8,689 nucleotides of DNA, from the NCBI GenBank assembly GCA_021295935.1, contig JAGWBL010000031.1, positions 1 to 8,689 on the forward strand. Direction: 5' to 3'. The position numbers and the translations under genes are program-made. This stretch comes from Pseudomonadales bacterium (GTDB lineage: Bacteria > Pseudomonadota > Gammaproteobacteria > Pseudomonadales > Azotimanducaceae). The notes under the pieces were generated by a model. It saw nothing but the letters and a program-made list of their open reading frames with translations. It searched no databases and was not told where the DNA came from. This document shows, in pieces, positions 6,816-8,689 of the stretch (within the stretch, counting starts at the first letter, position 1; each line of letters begins with the position of its first letter).

Positions 6816-7535
6816 ATGTTTCACTTCAACCACTCGACGCTCGCTGCGGCACTGGTGCTGTTCGCGTTCACAGCCTCTGCTGCCGAAGATGGTGCCGATC
6901 CAGACATCCCTGAGGGTTTCGCCTTTCTCGACGAGGCAATCCCCGGATTGGAGCTCGATCTTCGCTACACGACCAACAACAACTTTGTTGGAGCGCCGAT
7001 CGACGGTTATGAGCACGGCCGCGCGATTCTTTCCGTTCAAGCAGCGGAGGCGTTGAACAGGGTCCAGGCCTACTTGGAGACTTTCGGATTAGGACTCAAG
7101 GTCTTTGATGCATACCGACCCCAACGCGCAGTTGATCACTTCGTTCGATGGGCGGCCGACCTCGACGACGAGCGCACCAAGTCGCGGTTCTACCCGGAAG
7201 TCCCCAAGAGCGAACTGTTCGAGCGGGGATACATCGCGGAACGCTCAAGCCATTCACGCGGGAGCACCGTAGACGTGACCATCGTCTTCAGGACAGAGGA
7301 CGGCAGCGTGGTCGAACTCGACATGGGGTCCCCCTACGATTACTTCGATTCGATCTCGTGGCCCGACAGCTCCAAGGTCACTCCCGTTCAACGTGCCAAC
7401 CGAGCCCTGCTTCAGCGTGTGATGCAGTCCGAGGGTTTTTCCCACTTTCCGCAGGAGTGGTGGCACTTCACCCTTCGGGACGAACCGTTCCCTGACACCT
7501 ACTTCGACTTCCCCGACACCGGATCGCGCGAATAG
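6816..7535 (+). CDS. Exported D-alanyl-D-alanine dipeptidase, VanX/DdpX-like (peptidase family M15D)
   Basis: Protein of 239 residues. Residues 1-22 form a signal peptide (short polar start, hydrophobic LAAALVLFAFTA, SAA cleavage region), so the enzyme should act in the periplasm. The family hydrolyses the dipeptide D-Ala-D-Ala. In VanX this removes the vancomycin-sensitive precursor; in E. coli DdpX it is thought to release D-Ala as a nutrient. The zinc site is complete: SSHSRGSTVDVT supplies His146 and Asp153, and EWWHFT supplies catalytic Glu214 and zinc ligand His217. Arg101 in DAYRP corresponds to the transition-state arginine of VanX, and LDLRYTTNNNFVG (48-60) is the typical N-terminal motif. 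No vanH, vanA or two-component regulator is present, so vancomycin resistance is unlikely; peptidoglycan turnover or scavenging is the better guess. It stands alone, facing the lptE gene tail-to-tail across 680 bases. Confidence 0.93.
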   Translation: MFHFNHSTLAAALVLFAFTASAAEDGADPDIPEGFAFLDEAIPGLELDLRYTTNNNFVGAPIDGYEHGRAILSVQAAEALNRVQAYLETFGLGLKVFDAYRPQRAVDHFVRWAADLDDERTKSRFYPEVPKSELFERGYIAERSSHSRGSTVDVTIVFRTEDGSVVELDMGSPYDYFDSISWPDSSKVTPVQRANRALLQRVMQSEGFSHFPQEWWHFTLRDEPFPDTYFDFPDTGSRE

Positions 7536-8213
7536 GGCGCCCACGTCGCTTCTCCGTCACCAACTCCAAGAACCGGAAGAGACAAACCTGACCATTTCAC
7601 CGTCGTCGGCGCAGGGTCTGGCGAGGTTTCGTACGTAATTCATCGGGCTCGAGCGGACCGGCCCAGGCGTCGGCGCGGCAGAGCAACTCCGAAAGCGCCT
7701 GAAAATCGCTCCAGGCGTTTCTGGACGCTCCCTGGAACCCTCGTCAGCGTCTGTCGTTCGCAGTGCGCGAGCAAGCATGCCGCGACTTCATAGTCGAACC
7801 GGCTTCCGATCCTCCCCGTTGCCTGCTGCAGGCCATCCCTTGCAAGAGCTGACCGGGGGGTCCGGATGCGCCTCGGCAACCCTGACCCGATGCAGCGACA
7901 CCCTCCTTCCCACGGCATCGAATTGCGCCAAGAATGCGAAGCCTTCCGCTTCAGTGCAAGGGAAATGTCCGCAAGCAACCTTGCCATCACGGAGATCAAA
8001 TTGCCGAAGCACAGAATTCAGCCGCACCGACTCACGGAGCGCCCCCGAACATTCGAGACGCGGTTCGTCGAGACCTTGCAACATCATCGAGCGGATGATT
8101 CACGAACCGGGATCCGGAGCCGAGCGACCTTCACCCACGTGAGGTGAATCCAAGTCAACAGGTAGCCTAGGCTTCTCCAAGCCACGACGATCCGGAGTCG
8201 CACGGTCTCCAAA
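7536..8213. other. Gene-poor stretch between the dipeptidase gene and lptE
   Basis: Several short frames overlap here on both strands and none matches a family I know. The two most protein-like are on the minus strand: 8087-7788 (with RLNSVLRQFDLRDGKVACGHF and EGFAFLAQFDAVGRRV) and 7999-7640 (with RFDYEVAACLLAH and VQKRLERFSGAF). They overlap in different frames. This could mean a single gene broken by a frameshift just downstream of lptE, or chance. Neither has a convincing ribosome binding site. No terminator with a T-run was found after the dipeptidase gene. Confidence 0.45.
8130..8148. other. Small hairpin downstream of lptE
   Basis: TTCACC and GGTGAA form a six-base stem around a seven-base loop (CACGTGA, which itself holds the palindrome CACGTG). 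It lies about 65 bases beyond the lptE stop on the minus strand. It could help end the lptE transcript, but no T-run follows, so this is weak. Confidence 0.25.
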
Positions 8214-8689
8214 CTACTCGACCGAGATTTCCTGCGTCGGTGCCGTCGTTCGTGATGATCGATGGTCACGGAGGTAGATCAGCCACTCGAGAATGCGGCT
8301 CGCTAGCTCCCGTCGCATCTCCGTGGCCAACGCACTCTGTTCCGCCTCCGAAGCAAGCACCGAATGACGATTTGCGGCAAATCGCCGCGTGGTGCTGAAC
8401 GTCCTCTGGCCCAGTTCGTGGATCGCCTCGGATTCGTCTCCCCATCGCTCAGAGAATCTCGCCTCCACGGACAGAGTCAGCTCAAACTCACCAGCCAGCC
8501 CGTCAGGATCAGATGCAGATACTCGTCGATGCATGGTTTCGTTCGAGACGTGGATCCGAAACCACCTGTCCTGGGCGACAATTCCCTGCCCTCCCCCCAA
8601 CGGCCTCCTCAGTTGCGAGCGGAATACGCGTTCAATTCCGGTGGATTCAGAACCCACCACCGAAACCAGGACCGACAGTTGGAACCGCC
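8214..8689 (-). CDS. lptE: LPS-assembly lipoprotein LptE, 5' end beyond the window
   Basis: The frame is open from its TAG stop at 8214 to the window edge, giving about 158 residues with the N-terminus missing. LptE is the outer-membrane lipoprotein that plugs the LptD barrel and helps insert lipopolysaccharide into the outer leaflet. The visible part follows the family layout. First comes a strand and helix (SVLVSVVGSESTGIERVF then RSQLRR). A beta strand EFELTLSVEARFSERW follows, then the segment TTRRFAANRHSVLASEAEQ, which matches the 'R-Y--N-VLA-EAE' pattern. The closing helix is ALATEMRRELASRILEWL. The signal peptide and lipobox cysteine would lie outside the window. The GTG at 8660 lies inside the family domain and is not the start. 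The gene normally sits immediately before holA; here it is 7.2 kb away. Confidence 0.82.
   Translation of the reverse strand, partial: RFQLSVLVSVVGSESTGIERVFRSQLRRPLGGGQGIVAQDRWFRIHVSNETMHRRVSASDPDGLAGEFELTLSVEARFSERWGDESEAIHELGQRTFSTTRRFAANRHSVLASEAEQSALATEMRRELASRILEWLIYLRDHRSSRTTAPTQEISVE

Noticed and set aside
1048..8213. An integrative element, insertion sequence or CRISPR array filling the lptE-holA gap.
   Set aside because: I saw no transposase, integrase, tRNA attachment site, long terminal repeats or regularly spaced direct repeats.

Overview
The window looks like chromosomal DNA of a gammaproteobacterium (or a close relative). It is moderately GC-rich, with GTG starts common, and its two ends carry pieces of the conserved cluster leuS-lptE-holA-nadD. 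On the minus strand, the right edge holds the 3' part of lptE (outer-membrane LPS assembly). The left edge holds a complete holA (DNA polymerase III delta subunit), whose stop overlaps an ATG that fits the first codons of nadD. All identifications come from reading motifs by eye; no database was searched.

In most gammaproteobacteria lptE and holA are adjacent. Here about 7.2 kb lies between them, holding three convincing genes on both strands. (1) At 1891-5397 (+) is a very large membrane protein: an ABC-2-type permease part fused to a long ectodomain resembling M1 aminopeptidases but with no visible HEXXH zinc motif, ending in a golvesin/Xly-type beta domain. No ABC ATPase is encoded in the window. 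(2) Convergent to it, at 5461-6291 (-), is a solitary beta-type DNA methyltransferase (TSPPY before DPFAGSGT), probably N4-cytosine, with no restriction enzyme beside it. (3) At 6816-7535 (+) is an exported VanX/DdpX-like D-Ala-D-Ala dipeptidase with an intact zinc site and a strong ribosome binding site.

Three gene-poor stretches (1048-1890, 6292-6815, 7536-8213; about 2 kb in total) separate these genes. The first has a minus-strand reading frame whose end resembles a PIN-domain (VapC-type) toxin but looks decayed, a perfect 16-bp palindrome near holA, and a perfect TATAAT upstream of the permease. The others hold only weak overlapping frames that I cannot assign. An imperfect 13-bp stem sits at the convergent junction of permease and methyltransferase.

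The simplest reading is a housekeeping cluster opened by accessory cargo. The cargo genes have no obvious common pathway and do not form a recognisable operon or known defence system. The permease fusion and the split of lptE from holA are the parts most worth a second look.
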